DNA of 64,000 nt. Origin: CAYQQQ01 sp964420125 (lineage in GTDB: Bacteria; Actinomycetota; Acidimicrobiia; Acidimicrobiales; Microtrichaceae). The notes below the pieces were generated by a model that saw only the letters and a list, made by a program, of their open reading frames with translations, did no database searches and was not told the origin of the DNA. Positions 42,234-50,592 of this stretch are shown here, piece by piece (position 1 is the first letter of the stretch; each line of letters starts with the position of its first letter). Where the stretch lies: positions 1 to 64,000 of the forward strand of contig CAYQQQ010000002.1 of assembly GCA_964420125.1 (NCBI GenBank), written 5' to 3'. Made by a program: the position numbers and the translations under genes.

Positions 42234-42240
42234 TCAGGTC

Positions 42241-43458
42241 ATGGAGACCGGTCACCCGCGCTGGACGACCGACGAGCTGCTGGGCGAGATGGCCGGCGCC
42301 CGCCTGGTCGCCCGCACCGCAGCGGCCGGACCGGCGACGCTGCCCCTGGCGCTGGCGTCGCTCGGGCAGAACGGCGAGGGCGGTTGGGAGACCGCCCTGG
42401 CGGACATCCATCCACCCGACCGCGCCGATCTGGCGAGGACCTGGTGGCGGAGCCTGGAGAAGCCCGGGATCCCCCAGAGCGTCCTGGTGCGCCAGCAAGG
42501 ACCCGAGGGATGGCACACCCAGCGCATCGTCGTGCTCGACGTGCGTCACCAGCCGGACCTGGGGGTGGTGCTGGTGGGCATCCACGAGGTCGGGCCCTGC
42601 CCCGTCCCCGAGCCCGACCCGGCCGAGGTCTGCGACGCCCCCTCGACGGACCGTGCCTGGTTCCACCGGCCCACATGGGTCCTCCAGGAGCTCGACGCCG
42701 TCGGCCTGGTCGTGAGCACCGAGGGCGACGTCGAGGAGATCTTCGGAAGGCCGGCAGAGGAGCTGGTCGGCAACGCGGTGCTCGACCACCTGCATCCCGA
42801 CGACCACCGCGCCGACCTCGAGATGTGGGCGTCGCTCCTCGAGGACCAGGGGGGCACCCGGACCATCCTGCACCGGTCCCTCCGACCCGACGGCTCGCAC
42901 GTGTGGATCGAGTCCACGGTGATGAACCGGCTCGACGCCGAAGGCCATGGCGTGATGCTCGCCATCTCCCACGACGTGACCGAGCGCCGCAGCGCCGAGC
43001 GGGACCTGCGCACCCGTGCGCTCAGCGACGCGCTGACCGGGCTGCCGAACCGGACGTCGATCATCGACACGGTGGAGGTGCACCTCCGGGCGGGTCCGAC
43101 GACGGTGGCGTTCCTCGACCTCGACGGCTTCAAGGAGGTCAACGACCACCTCGGCCACCACACCGGCGACGAGGTGCTCGCCGCGATCGCCATGCGGCTG
43201 CGCTCCCACCTGCCTCCGGAGATCACCGTCGGCCGCTGGGGGGGCGACGAGTTCGTCCTGGCAGGCTCCGGTCCCTGCGAAGCGGTGATGGCGAGGGCCA
43301 TCGATGCCGCGTTCGGCGGCCCGATCGTGCTGCGCGGCGCGCAGTGGCATCCCCGGGCGAGCTGGGGGACGGCGGAGGGTGGTCCCGGCGAACGCCCCGA
43401 GGACCTCGTGGGCGCGGCGGACTCGGCCATGTACCGGGCCAAGGAGCGTGGCACCTGA
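42241..43458 (+). CDS. PAS-GGDEF diguanylate cyclase
   Basis: 405 residues, soluble. A degenerate N-terminal sensor part (about 1-125) precedes a PAS domain (LDAVGLVVSTEGDVEEIFGRPAEELVG...HPDDHRADLEMWASLL, with PAC ending AISHDVTERRSAE). The GGDEF domain has LSDALTGLPNRTS, DLDGFKEVNDHLGHHTGDEVL and GRWGGDEFVLA. No RxxD I-site precedes GGDEF, so c-di-GMP feedback is probably absent. There is no EAL domain. It probably synthesises c-di-GMP in response to a PAS ligand. Confidence 0.92.
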   Translation: METGHPRWTTDELLGEMAGARLVARTAAAGPATLPLALASLGQNGEGGWETALADIHPPDRADLARTWWRSLEKPGIPQSVLVRQQGPEGWHTQRIVVLDVRHQPDLGVVLVGIHEVGPCPVPEPDPAEVCDAPSTDRAWFHRPTWVLQELDAVGLVVSTEGDVEEIFGRPAEELVGNAVLDHLHPDDHRADLEMWASLLEDQGGTRTILHRSLRPDGSHVWIESTVMNRLDAEGHGVMLAISHDVTERRSAERDLRTRALSDALTGLPNRTSIIDTVEVHLRAGPTTVAFLDLDGFKEVNDHLGHHTGDEVLAAIAMRLRSHLPPEITVGRWGGDEFVLAGSGPCEAVMARAIDAAFGGPIVLRGAQWHPRASWGTAEGGPGERPEDLVGAADSAMYRAKERGT

Positions 43459-43498
43459 GGGGGACCTCGGACGAGGAGCGCCTCGGCGGCGACGGCCC

Positions 43499-44980
43499 TC
43501 AGCCGGCACGGACGCGGTTGACCCGGCCATCGGTCTCCAGCTCGACGGCTCGACCCACCCACTCCTCGGCCTCCCACGCGGCCAGCAGATCCGCGTCCTC
43601 GCACCGGCCGTAGGTCCGGGAGCCGTCGGCCAGGTCGCACACGGCGAGCCCCCACGAGGCGGAACCGTCGCGATCGTGCACGACGCTGTAGGCGGCCACC
43701 GTGGCCGACCCGGCGTGGACGTCGGTGATGGGCACGGCCTCCACCTCCGGGGGGAGCCGGTCGACCTCAACCACCGGGTCCTCCGGGTCACCGCCGTACA
43801 CGGCGTAGGCGTGCTTGGTCATGTGCATGCCCACTCCGCTCACCAACCCCACCGACCCCGGGTCGTCCCGGAGGCGCTCCACCATCGAGCACACGGCATG
43901 GGTCATGTAGTTCGACGCCGGGCCACCGGCGAAGGGAAGACCGCCGGTCACGGTCAACAGCCGACGGTCGCCATCGACGAGACCCAGCGCATCTCGGGCG
44001 AAGTCCACCGACGACGCGAAGCAGGAGTAGAGGTCGAGGTGGGCCACGTCGTCGATCCCGCACCCGGCGGCAGCCAGGGCGGTGGAGGCCACGTAGGACA
44101 TCGACGGCGACCGGGACAGGTCGGGGTGCTCCGCCAGGTACACGGGATCGGTGGCGTAGGCCCAGGAGCGCAGCGGCACCCGTCGCTCGCACGGGACACC
44201 CAGCTGCTCAGCAGCCTCCCAGGTGGACAGCACGACGGCGGCCGCCATGTCCACGTCCATGATGGCCACCATCTCCTTGGTGTAGGGGTAGCCGACCATG
44301 CGGTTCCCCGGCGTCGCCGTGATCAGCTCCTGCGCGGTGCGGACCTCCGGGAACCAGGCGTGGGGGTTCCGGGCGGCCACCTCGGTGAACGGCGCCAGCA
44401 GCAGGCCGAGCTCGGAGCGGTGCGACTCGGGCGAGGTGCCCCTCGCCGCGCGACGTGCGATGTCGCGCACGGCGAAGGTCAGCCAGGCCTGCAGGACCTC
44501 GTGCGCGAGCTCGGCGGGGTGGAACGGCGCCTCGAACGGGAAGGGAGGGGGGTCGGGATGGGCGAAGGACCACTCTGGGGTGACGCCGGCCCGCCGCATC
44601 CGCCGGGTGGTGTCGAGCGCCTCGGCGCCCACCACCACCTCCACCTCCGACTCACCCCTGCGCATGCGGGCGGCTGCGGCCCCGAGGAGCTGCTGGGGGA
44701 CGGTGCCCCCGATCCCGGAGTAGGCCAGGCGGGTGGGAGCCAGGCCGGCCCGCGCCGCCAGCCGGCCCGCCGGGTCGTCGTAGGCCCAGGTCATGCAGTG
44801 CACCGCGTCGAGGCCGTCGACCGCGGCGGCGAGGTCGCCGGAGGCCGACGCGTCGGCGAGCGCCGCGGTCACGACCTCGGCCTGCATCTCCAGCGGCTCG
44901 GGCGACCACTCCTCCCCGGCGAGGTGCCAGGTGCGCTGCGCCACCCCGATCACACAGGGGGTGCGGGGGTCCACGCTCAT
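43499..44980 (-). CDS. thiolase-like protein type 1 (TLP1-like acetyl-CoA acetyltransferase homologue)
   Basis: 493 residues, longer than a plain thiolase because of an extra C-terminal domain (from about 400; VVEVDRLPPEVEAVPITDVHAG, VVHDRDGSASWGLAVCDLADGSRTYG), as in mycobacterial TLP1. The nucleophile loop reads SGIGGTVPQQLL without the expected Cys, so ordinary thiolysis is doubtful. GGGAGGACGAG precedes the ATG at 44980. Last gene of the MaoC-ECH-TLP1 unit, downstream of a CTGAC-N6-GTCAG operator. Confidence 0.82.
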   Translation of the reverse strand: MSVDPRTPCVIGVAQRTWHLAGEEWSPEPLEMQAEVVTAALADASASGDLAAAVDGLDAVHCMTWAYDDPAGRLAARAGLAPTRLAYSGIGGTVPQQLLGAAAARMRRGESEVEVVVGAEALDTTRRMRRAGVTPEWSFAHPDPPPFPFEAPFHPAELAHEVLQAWLTFAVRDIARRAARGTSPESHRSELGLLLAPFTEVAARNPHAWFPEVRTAQELITATPGNRMVGYPYTKEMVAIMDVDMAAAVVLSTWEAAEQLGVPCERRVPLRSWAYATDPVYLAEHPDLSRSPSMSYVASTALAAAGCGIDDVAHLDLYSCFASSVDFARDALGLVDGDRRLLTVTGGLPFAGGPASNYMTHAVCSMVERLRDDPGSVGLVSGVGMHMTKHAYAVYGGDPEDPVVEVDRLPPEVEAVPITDVHAGSATVAAYSVVHDRDGSASWGLAVCDLADGSRTYGRCEDADLLAAWEAEEWVGRAVELETDGRVNRVRAG

Positions 44981-45014
44981 CTCGTCCTCCCTCGGTGCGC
45001 CGGGGCGCGTGCCG

Positions 45015-45845
45015 CTATCGAGCCTTCCAGTCGGGTTCGCGCTTCTCGGCGAAGGCCTTGGGACCCTCTTTGGCGTCCTCGGTGGAGAAGACGCGCTGGG
45101 ACAGCTCGGCCTCGATCCTGTACGCCTGCTCGAGGGTGACCGCCCCGCCGCGGATGACCGACTCCTTCGTGGCCTGCACGGCCAGCGGCGCGTTGGCCAG
45201 GATGCGCCGGGCCCAGCTCGCCGCGGCGTCCAGGAGCTGTTCGGGCTCCACGATCTCGTTGAGCAGGCCGAGCTCCAGGGCCCGCTCGGCGGGGAACCGC
45301 TCGGCGGTGAGGAGGAACTCCATGGCGGCAGGGAAGGGGAGCTGACGGGGCAGCCGGGCGGTGGTGCCGCCACCGGCGAACAGCCCACGCTTGGGCTCCA
45401 TCACCCCGAAGCTCGCGCCCGGGGTGGCGACGCGGATGTCGACGCCGCCCAGCATCTCCATCCCACCGGCCACACAGGGACCGTCGACGGCAGCGACGAT
45501 CGGCTTGTAGATGTCCAGGTCGCGCAGCACCGCGGTCATCCCGTCGGTGAGGCGGCAGCCGTCGATCTCGGTGACCTCCCCCTTGCCGATCTCCTTCATC
45601 AGCTCGGTGATCTGGGGGATGTAGGTCTTGAGGTCGGCACCGGCCATGAACGCACCCGGGACCCCGGTCACGATGGCGAGCCACATGTCGTCGTCGTCAC
45701 GGAAGTCCATCCAGGCGTTCGCCAGGTCCCGGAAGTGGTAGATGTCGAGCGCGTTGCGGGTCTCCGGCCGGTCGATGGTGATGAGCACGGCGTGCTCGAG
45801 CACGGCGTCACCGAGCTTCGGGTGCTTCTCGACGTGGATGGGCAT
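45015..45845 (-). CDS. enoyl-CoA hydratase/isomerase family protein
   Basis: 276 residues, crotonase fold. ITIDRPETRNALD (CoA binding), GAFMAGADLKTY (oxyanion hole), AAVDGPCVAGGMEMLGGVDIRVATPGASFGVMEPKRGLFAGGGTTARLPR (core with second oxyanion element) and the C-terminal TKESVIRGG. It hydrates or isomerises unsaturated acyl-CoA. In a unit with MaoC (15 nt upstream) and TLP1 (34 nt downstream). Confidence 0.93.
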   Translation of the reverse strand: MPIHVEKHPKLGDAVLEHAVLITIDRPETRNALDIYHFRDLANAWMDFRDDDDMWLAIVTGVPGAFMAGADLKTYIPQITELMKEIGKGEVTEIDGCRLTDGMTAVLRDLDIYKPIVAAVDGPCVAGGMEMLGGVDIRVATPGASFGVMEPKRGLFAGGGTTARLPRQLPFPAAMEFLLTAERFPAERALELGLLNEIVEPEQLLDAAASWARRILANAPLAVQATKESVIRGGAVTLEQAYRIEAELSQRVFSTEDAKEGPKAFAEKREPDWKAR

Positions 45846-45860
45846 GCGGGACCTCGCAGC

Positions 45861-46283
45861 TCAGACGGCGATCGCGGTGGCGGTGCCCGACACCTTGACC
45901 TCGCCCTCGGCGTTGGTGACCTGGCAGTCGAGGTCCAGCAGCTTCTCGCCGTCCTCCTCCCGCTTGGCGCTCACCACCACCTCGGTGGTCAGCACCTCCC
46001 CGGGCCAGGTCTGCTTGGTGAAGCGAACCGCGAACGATCGCAGGTTGCCGACCCCGACGTGGTCGGTGATGGCCTTGGCCAGGATGCCCATGGTGAACAT
46101 GCCGTGGCCGAACACGCTGGGCAGGCCGACCTGGCGGGCCAGCTCGTCGTCGTGGTGCATGGGGTTGAGGTCGCCGGAAGCGCCGGCGTACTGCACCAGG
46201 TCCGTGCGGGTCAGCTCGTGGGTGAAGGCCGGGGCGGCGTCGCCCACCGAGATGTCGTCGAACTCGAGTGCCTGCTCGGCCAT
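45861..46283 (-). CDS. MaoC-like (R)-specific enoyl-CoA hydratase
   Basis: 140 residues, hot-dog fold. The hydratase 2 motif is intact: YAGASGDLNPMHHDDELARQVGLPSVFGHGMFTMG with catalytic Asp and His. ATG 46283 has GGGGGAcgggc in front; an in-frame GTG at 46331 lies in the -10 and is rejected. First gene of the minus-strand unit controlled from 46337-46352. Confidence 0.92.
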   Translation of the reverse strand: MAEQALEFDDISVGDAAPAFTHELTRTDLVQYAGASGDLNPMHHDDELARQVGLPSVFGHGMFTMGILAKAITDHVGVGNLRSFAVRFTKQTWPGEVLTTEVVVSAKREEDGEKLLDLDCQVTNAEGEVKVSGTATAIAV

Positions 46284-46336
46284 GCCCGTCCCCCTGGTGC
46301 TGCGGCGCGGTGTCCCGTCGAGTGGCGCCACCCTAG

Positions 46337-46352
46337 CTGACGCCGACGTCAG
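46337..46352. promoter_or_regulatory. operator CTGAC-N6-GTCAG, site 3 (MaoC/ECH/TLP1 operon)
   Basis: CTGACGCCGACGTCAG lies just upstream of a minus-strand -10 TAGGGT (46330-46335) for the MaoC gene. It is in the 102-bp gap after the SDR gene, so this promoter makes the operon independent of the SDR. Confidence 0.75.
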
Positions 46353-46385
46353 CCTGCGGCCGACCCGGCGGGTGGTCGATGCGGC

Positions 46386-47297
46386 TCAACCCTGGTTGAA
46401 GATCTCCATCGCGCTCTGGACCTCCTCGGCGGCCGAGAAGGGGATGATGTAGGGATCGGTGGCCCTGATGGCGTCGATGTGGGCGGCGTAGTCCTCCGGG
46501 GTGGGGACACCGCCGTCCAGCGGCGCCATCCAGCCCGGGCCGAGCCCCACGAACACCCGGGCGACCCGCCCGCGAGCCACGCTGAAGACCTCGTGGCTGA
46601 GCTCGCAGGTCGGCGAGCAGAGGTACACCACGAAGCTGGACACGTACTCCGGCAGGAGCCCCTCGGCCATCGCCCCCATCAGCTCCTCGGTCATGCGGGT
46701 CTTGGCGATGGGAGCGATGACGTTGGACGTGATGTTGTACTTGAGCCCCTCGTTGGCCAGGACGCCGCTGAAGCCGACCAGCGCCATCTTGGCCGCCCCG
46801 TAGTTGGCCTGGCCGAAGTTGCCGAACAGCCCGGCGGCCGACGCGGTGTGCACGAAGCGGCCGAAGCCCTGCTCCTTCATGGCGGCGAAGGCCGGCCTGC
46901 TCACGTGGAAGGCGCCCTTCACGTGGACGTCGATCACGGCGTCGATGTTCTCGGGGGTCATCTTGGCGAAGGACTGGTCCCGCAGGATCCCGGCGTTGTT
47001 GACCACGACGTCGACCTGGCCGAACGCATCGAGCGCCGTCTGCACGATGGCCGCGCCCCCCTCGGCGGTGGCGACGGAGTCGTAGTTGGCCACCGCCGTT
47101 CCGCCGGCGGCCTCGATCTCCTTCACCACGGCATCCGCGGCGGAGACGTCGGCGCCCTCGCCGTGCACGGTCCCGCCGAGGTCGTTGACCACCACCCGGG
47201 CGCCCCGCTCGGCGAACAGCAGGGCGTGGCTCCGGCCCAGGCCGCCGCCGGCGCCGGTCACGATCGCCACCTTGTTGTCGAAGGTCACGTCACTCAT
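46386..47297 (-). CDS. SDR family oxidoreductase, 3-hydroxyacyl-CoA dehydrogenase-like
   Basis: 303 residues. NAD-binding VAIVTGAGGGLGRSHALLFAERG, NNAG at VVNNAGILRDQS, catalytic Ser/Tyr/Lys in HTASAAGLFGNFGQANYGAAKMAL. The extended C terminus is typical of the 17beta-HSD4/multifunctional-enzyme branch acting on CoA esters. GGGGGAAcc precedes the ATG. Only a CTGAC half-site follows its -10-like TAGCCT (near 47346), so regulon membership is unclear. Confidence 0.9.
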   Translation of the reverse strand: MSDVTFDNKVAIVTGAGGGLGRSHALLFAERGARVVVNDLGGTVHGEGADVSAADAVVKEIEAAGGTAVANYDSVATAEGGAAIVQTALDAFGQVDVVVNNAGILRDQSFAKMTPENIDAVIDVHVKGAFHVSRPAFAAMKEQGFGRFVHTASAAGLFGNFGQANYGAAKMALVGFSGVLANEGLKYNITSNVIAPIAKTRMTEELMGAMAEGLLPEYVSSFVVYLCSPTCELSHEVFSVARGRVARVFVGLGPGWMAPLDGGVPTPEDYAAHIDAIRATDPYIIPFSAAEEVQSAMEIFNQG

Positions 47298-47402
47298 GGT
47301 TCCCCCTTGCCGGGTCGATCACCCGGTCGATCTGGTGCGCCGTCAGGCTAGGTTGCAGGTGACCGCCGCTTCCACCCCGGTGCTCCTCCGCTCTCCCCCA
47401 CC

Positions 47403-48137
47403 ATGACCTTCACCTCGTCGCCCGAGCCCGGACAGGCCGAACCCGTCGACGTCACCTCCGCCACCTGGGCGGCGGCGATCGACTGGGTCGCCATCGGCCT
47501 CCTGATCCCCGTCGGGGCGGTCGTCGGGTACCTGCTGGCGATGGCCGTCGCTCCCGCCACCGGGGCGGTCCTCGTGCTCCTGATGGTGATGTCGGCGCTG
47601 TACGGGTGGTCGATGTTCCGGGCACTGCGGCTCCGAGCCGGTGCGGCGCCGCTCGCCGAGCAGGCAGCGGCCGGGGAGCTCTCGGTCCGGGTCATCGACC
47701 GCGGCCGGGCCGGCATCGCGCCGATCTTCGCGTTGCGTCCGACCGTGCTGAAGATCGGCCTCGGCACCGTGGAGCTCGGCGACGAGCGGTGGCCGGCCGC
47801 TGCGGTCACCGTGACGAAGCGCCCCAACCTCTGGTTCAGCCGGGGGATCGGGCTGTCGACCCCGTCGGGTCCCCGGTTCGTGAGCGTGCTGCCCAAGCTC
47901 GACCCCGCCATCTGGGCCTCGGCGATCGTCGACCAGGAGGCGGTGGCATCCCTCGAGCGGGTGCTGGCCACCAACGCTGCGGTGCAAGCGGGATGGCCAC
48001 GGCTGCCGCCGATGCTCGACGTGGCGTCGCAGGGCGCAGTCGCTGCCGCCGTCGCACCGGGGTGGTACGCCGATCCCTGGCAGCCGGGCGGTTGGCGGTG
48101 GTGGGACGGCACCCGCTGGAGCGAGCACCGGCGCTGA
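47403..48137 (+). CDS. DUF2510-containing membrane protein
   Basis: 244 residues. Two membrane segments near the N terminus (WVAIGLLIPVGAVVGYLLAM and a second ending SALYGW), a PH-like beta-rich middle (VLKIGLGTVELGDERWPAAAVTV) and the C-terminal DUF2510 motif PGWYADPWQPGGWRWWDGTRWSEH. DUF2510 is an actinobacterial Trp-rich module of unknown function. Divergent from the SDR gene. Confidence 0.82.
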   Translation: MTFTSSPEPGQAEPVDVTSATWAAAIDWVAIGLLIPVGAVVGYLLAMAVAPATGAVLVLLMVMSALYGWSMFRALRLRAGAAPLAEQAAAGELSVRVIDRGRAGIAPIFALRPTVLKIGLGTVELGDERWPAAAVTVTKRPNLWFSRGIGLSTPSGPRFVSVLPKLDPAIWASAIVDQEAVASLERVLATNAAVQAGWPRLPPMLDVASQGAVAAAVAPGWYADPWQPGGWRWWDGTRWSEHRR

Positions 48138-48202
48138 CCGCCGGCGCCGAGAGCACCCGACTGGCCGGTGCTCTGTCGGTCCCGGTGCCCTGCGGCAGGA
48201 GA

Positions 48203-48610
48203 TCACGGCTCGATGAACCGATACGGGACACCGATCCGGTCGTAGGTGTGCCGCGCCCTGACATCTCGGGTCAGGAGCTCCTCACCGTGATGGCCGGCCG
48301 TGAGGGCGATGAGCGCGTCGTAGCTGGCCCCGCCCTCGATCCCGCGTTCCGCCAGGGTGGAGAGCGCAGACCGCTGCACGGCGGCTGGGGCGGTGAGCAC
48401 CTGAAGCGGAGGGAACCAGCTGCGCAGGAGCTCGACTGCCGTCGAGCCGTCGATGCGGTGCGGTGATGGCAGACGGGTCAGCACGGCGTAGGACTCGATC
48501 AACGCGTGCGCAGGGATCCGGGTCCCGCTGGCGATCCGGCGGCAGACCTCGTGGTGCTCGTGCCATGACAGCAGCGCGGGCACGGCCACGCTCGTGTCGA
48601 TGGCGCTCAC
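48203..48610 (-). CDS. vapC: VapC toxin, PIN-domain ribonuclease
   Basis: 135 residues, PIN fold. Acidic residues are in the expected places: AIDTSVAVPALL (Asp4-5), LIESYAVLTRLP (Glu), SYDALIALTA (Asp) and LLTRDVRA (Asp). VapC toxins cleave RNA and are neutralised by VapB. The GTG start overlaps the antitoxin stop (GTGA, 48607-48610), the classical coupled arrangement. Confidence 0.92.
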   Translation of the reverse strand: MSAIDTSVAVPALLSWHEHHEVCRRIASGTRIPAHALIESYAVLTRLPSPHRIDGSTAVELLRSWFPPLQVLTAPAAVQRSALSTLAERGIEGGASYDALIALTAGHHGEELLTRDVRARHTYDRIGVPYRFIEP

Positions 48611-48852
48611 CTGCGGACGGTGTCGATGGCGTCGCGCACGTCGGCGTCGGTGAGCGACGGGAGCTCGGTGACCGGGACCGCCACCGGACCCTCGGGAGTC
48701 GATCGGAGCGTGACCTGCGCGGCCAGCGGCACGATCTCGAGGACGCCGTCGCGTTCGGTGATGTCGAGCAGCGAACCCGCATGCAGACGCAGCTGATCCC
48801 TCAGCGCCTTGGGGACCACGATCCGTCCGGCACGATCGATGGTCGTCTGCAT
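48607..48852 (-). CDS. vapB: VapB antitoxin, AbrB/SpoVT type
   Basis: 81 residues. The N-terminal swapped-hairpin DNA-binding motif TTIDRAGRIVVPKALRDQLRL is typical of AbrB/MazE/VapB proteins; the C-terminal tail (PSLTDADVRDAIDTVRR) would bind VapC. ATG 48852 is used because a TACCGT -10 is 7 nt upstream and a dyad overlaps it; the in-frame ATG at 48906 would be upstream of that promoter. Confidence 0.9.
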   Translation of the reverse strand: MQTTIDRAGRIVVPKALRDQLRLHAGSLLDITERDGVLEIVPLAAQVTLRSTPEGPVAVPVTELPSLTDADVRDAIDTVRR

Positions 48853-48868
48853 GGTACGAACGGTACCA
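48852..48868. promoter_or_regulatory. VapBC autoregulatory operator overlapping -10 and start codon
   Basis: TGGTAC-N5-GTACCA is a perfect 6-bp dyad. It covers the minus-strand -10 TACCGT (48860-48865) and touches the ATG, so VapB or VapBC binding would block a leaderless promoter. Related cggtRccat boxes occur at 48861-48869, 48885-48893 and 48898-48906. Confidence 0.7.
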
Positions 48869-48916
48869 TCTCTGCGGCCATCGTCGGTGCCATCACACGG
48901 TGCCATGACAGCGCCC

Positions 48917-50155
48917 TCAGCGGGTCAGCAGCAGCGACGACGCCAGCGGGCCGCCGCCGGCCGCCGCGATCGCCACCTCGGGGTCGCCGCCGAGCGGCGT
49001 GCGGCACTGGCGCTCCCCCGCCTCGCCCCACAGCTGCAGGCACGCCTCGTGGAGGAAGCCGAAGCCGTGGAGCCGACCCGCCGAGAGCTGGCCACCGTGG
49101 GTGTTGAGCGCCACCGAGCCCGGCACACCGCAGGCCCCCCGGGCGATGCGCGCCCCGCCCTCCACGAAGTCGCCGCCCTCCCCCCGGGCGCAGAACCCGA
49201 GGGCCTCCAGCCAGCAGAGCGTGATGAAGCTGAAGCCGTCGTAGAGCTCGGCCACCTGCACGTCGGCCGGGGTGAGGTCGGTGCGCTCCCACATCATGGC
49301 CGACGCGTCGCGCAGCGCCATGGTGGTGAGATCGTCGAACTGGTCCCAGCTGGGGCGGCCCCGCAGCGCCGTGCCGACCGCCTCCACCCGCACCGGTGGC
49401 CGGGCCAGGTCGGCAGCCGCATCGGCGCGGGACACCACCACGGCCGTGGAGCCGTCGGCGGGCACGTCGCAGTCGTAGAGGCACAGCGGCTCGGAGATCA
49501 TGCGCACCTCCAGGTAGTCCTCCAACGTCATCGGCGTGCGGTAGATGGCCTTGGGGTTCGCCTCGGCGTTGCGACGGGCGTTGAGGGCGATCCAGGCCAG
49601 CTGCTCACGCGTCGTGCCGTAGCGGTGGAAGTGCAGGTTGGCCATCATGGCGATCCAGATGGCCGCCGACGGCGCCCCGAAGGGGAGAGTCCACTGCATG
49701 AACCCGGTCGCCCGGTACGAGCTCCCGCCACCGCCCCCGGTGGTGACGGCGGCGCGGCCGCGATCGCCCTGGGCGGAGGCCTCCCACACGGTGCGGAAGC
49801 ACACGACGTGGTTGGCGAGACCGGTGGACACCGCGGCGATGGCGTTGGCCACCGCACCGAGCTGGCCGGGCAGCTCCAGACCGCCGGAGAACCAGTCGAG
49901 CTCGAGTCGGAGCGCGTCCTGGAGCTCGACGACCCCCACACCGGAGAAGCCGGGGGGCACGTCCATGTTGCCCGGGTAGGTGGCGATGCCGTCGATGTCG
50001 GACAACCGGAGCCCGGCGTGCTCCACCGCCTCGAGCGTGGCGTCGATGGTGAGCCCCAGCGGGTCCCGGTAGATGCGCCGGCCGACCTCCGACTGGCCCA
50101 CCCCCGAGATGACCGCCCTGCGCTCGCCGACGTCTCGCATCCTGGCCACCTTCAC
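48917..50155 (-). CDS. Ltp-type thiolase-like protein (putative aldolase of Ltp2/DUF35 type)
   Basis: 412 residues, lipid-transfer-protein/SCP2-thiolase family. Start AVISGVGQSEVGRR and the C-terminal SVALNTHGGQLSAGRLHGFGFLHEA are family hallmarks. The nucleophile region reads LPGQLGAVANAIAAVSTG with no Cys, so thiolysis is unlikely. Relatives of this kind (Ltp2 in cholesterol side-chain degradation) act as retro-aldolases with a DUF35 partner, and a DUF35 gene directly precedes it (GTGA overlap, 50152-50155). Substrate: a CoA ester, identity unknown. Confidence 0.87.
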   Translation of the reverse strand: MKVARMRDVGERRAVISGVGQSEVGRRIYRDPLGLTIDATLEAVEHAGLRLSDIDGIATYPGNMDVPPGFSGVGVVELQDALRLELDWFSGGLELPGQLGAVANAIAAVSTGLANHVVCFRTVWEASAQGDRGRAAVTTGGGGGSSYRATGFMQWTLPFGAPSAAIWIAMMANLHFHRYGTTREQLAWIALNARRNAEANPKAIYRTPMTLEDYLEVRMISEPLCLYDCDVPADGSTAVVVSRADAAADLARPPVRVEAVGTALRGRPSWDQFDDLTTMALRDASAMMWERTDLTPADVQVAELYDGFSFITLCWLEALGFCARGEGGDFVEGGARIARGACGVPGSVALNTHGGQLSAGRLHGFGFLHEACLQLWGEAGERQCRTPLGGDPEVAIAAAGGGPLASSLLLTR

Positions 50156-50577
50156 GCCCGCTCGAAGAAGGGCAGCCAGACGCTGCCGTCACGATCGGGG
50201 TACTCCTCGAAGCACACCTTCACCGCCATGTCGAAGTCCACCTCGTCGGGGGCACATCCCACGAGGTTGGTGGTGAGCCGCAGGTCCTCCTGCTCGGGGA
50301 GCTGCACGATGGCGACCACATAGGGGGGATCGAGGTCCGGGTACCAGGGTTGGTGGTTGACGGTGAAGGTGAGCACCGTGCCCGCGCCCGACACGGCCTC
50401 GGGAGCCACGTCGCGGCCCAGGCACTCCGGGCAGATCGGAGCGGGCGGGTGGATCCAGTAGCCGCAGTCGCCGCAGCGCAGGAACCGCAGCTCGCCGTGC
50501 TCGCCGCCCCGCCAGAAGTGCTCGTTGTCGACGGTGACCGCCGGCAGCACCCGGAAGGGTCGCACCGCGTCGCTCAC
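50152..50577 (-). CDS. DUF35 OB-fold zinc-ribbon protein, Ltp partner
   Basis: 141 residues. Zinc ribbon CGDCGYWIHPPAPICPECLG (two CxxC) at about 35-55, then the OB-fold acyl-CoA-binding part (GAGTVLTFTVNHQPWYP, PPYVVAIVQLPEQEDLRLTTNLVG). In Ltp2 aldolases DUF35 proteins supply structure and bind the acyl-CoA. Translation is coupled to the Ltp gene. Confidence 0.92.
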   Translation of the reverse strand: MSDAVRPFRVLPAVTVDNEHFWRGGEHGELRFLRCGDCGYWIHPPAPICPECLGRDVAPEAVSGAGTVLTFTVNHQPWYPDLDPPYVVAIVQLPEQEDLRLTTNLVGCAPDEVDFDMAVKVCFEEYPDRDGSVWLPFFERA

Positions 50578-50592
50578 CGCCGGCCCCGCGCC

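Noticed and set aside
47306..47325. CCGGGT...ACCCGG inverted repeat upstream of the SDR gene
   Set aside because: Only a 6-bp stem of low-information GC sequence; could easily occur by chance.
47320..47360. Possible eighth CTGAC-N6-GTCAG site upstream of the SDR at 46386-47297
   Set aside because: Only one half-site (CTGAC on the minus strand) next to a TAGCCT; the second arm does not match.
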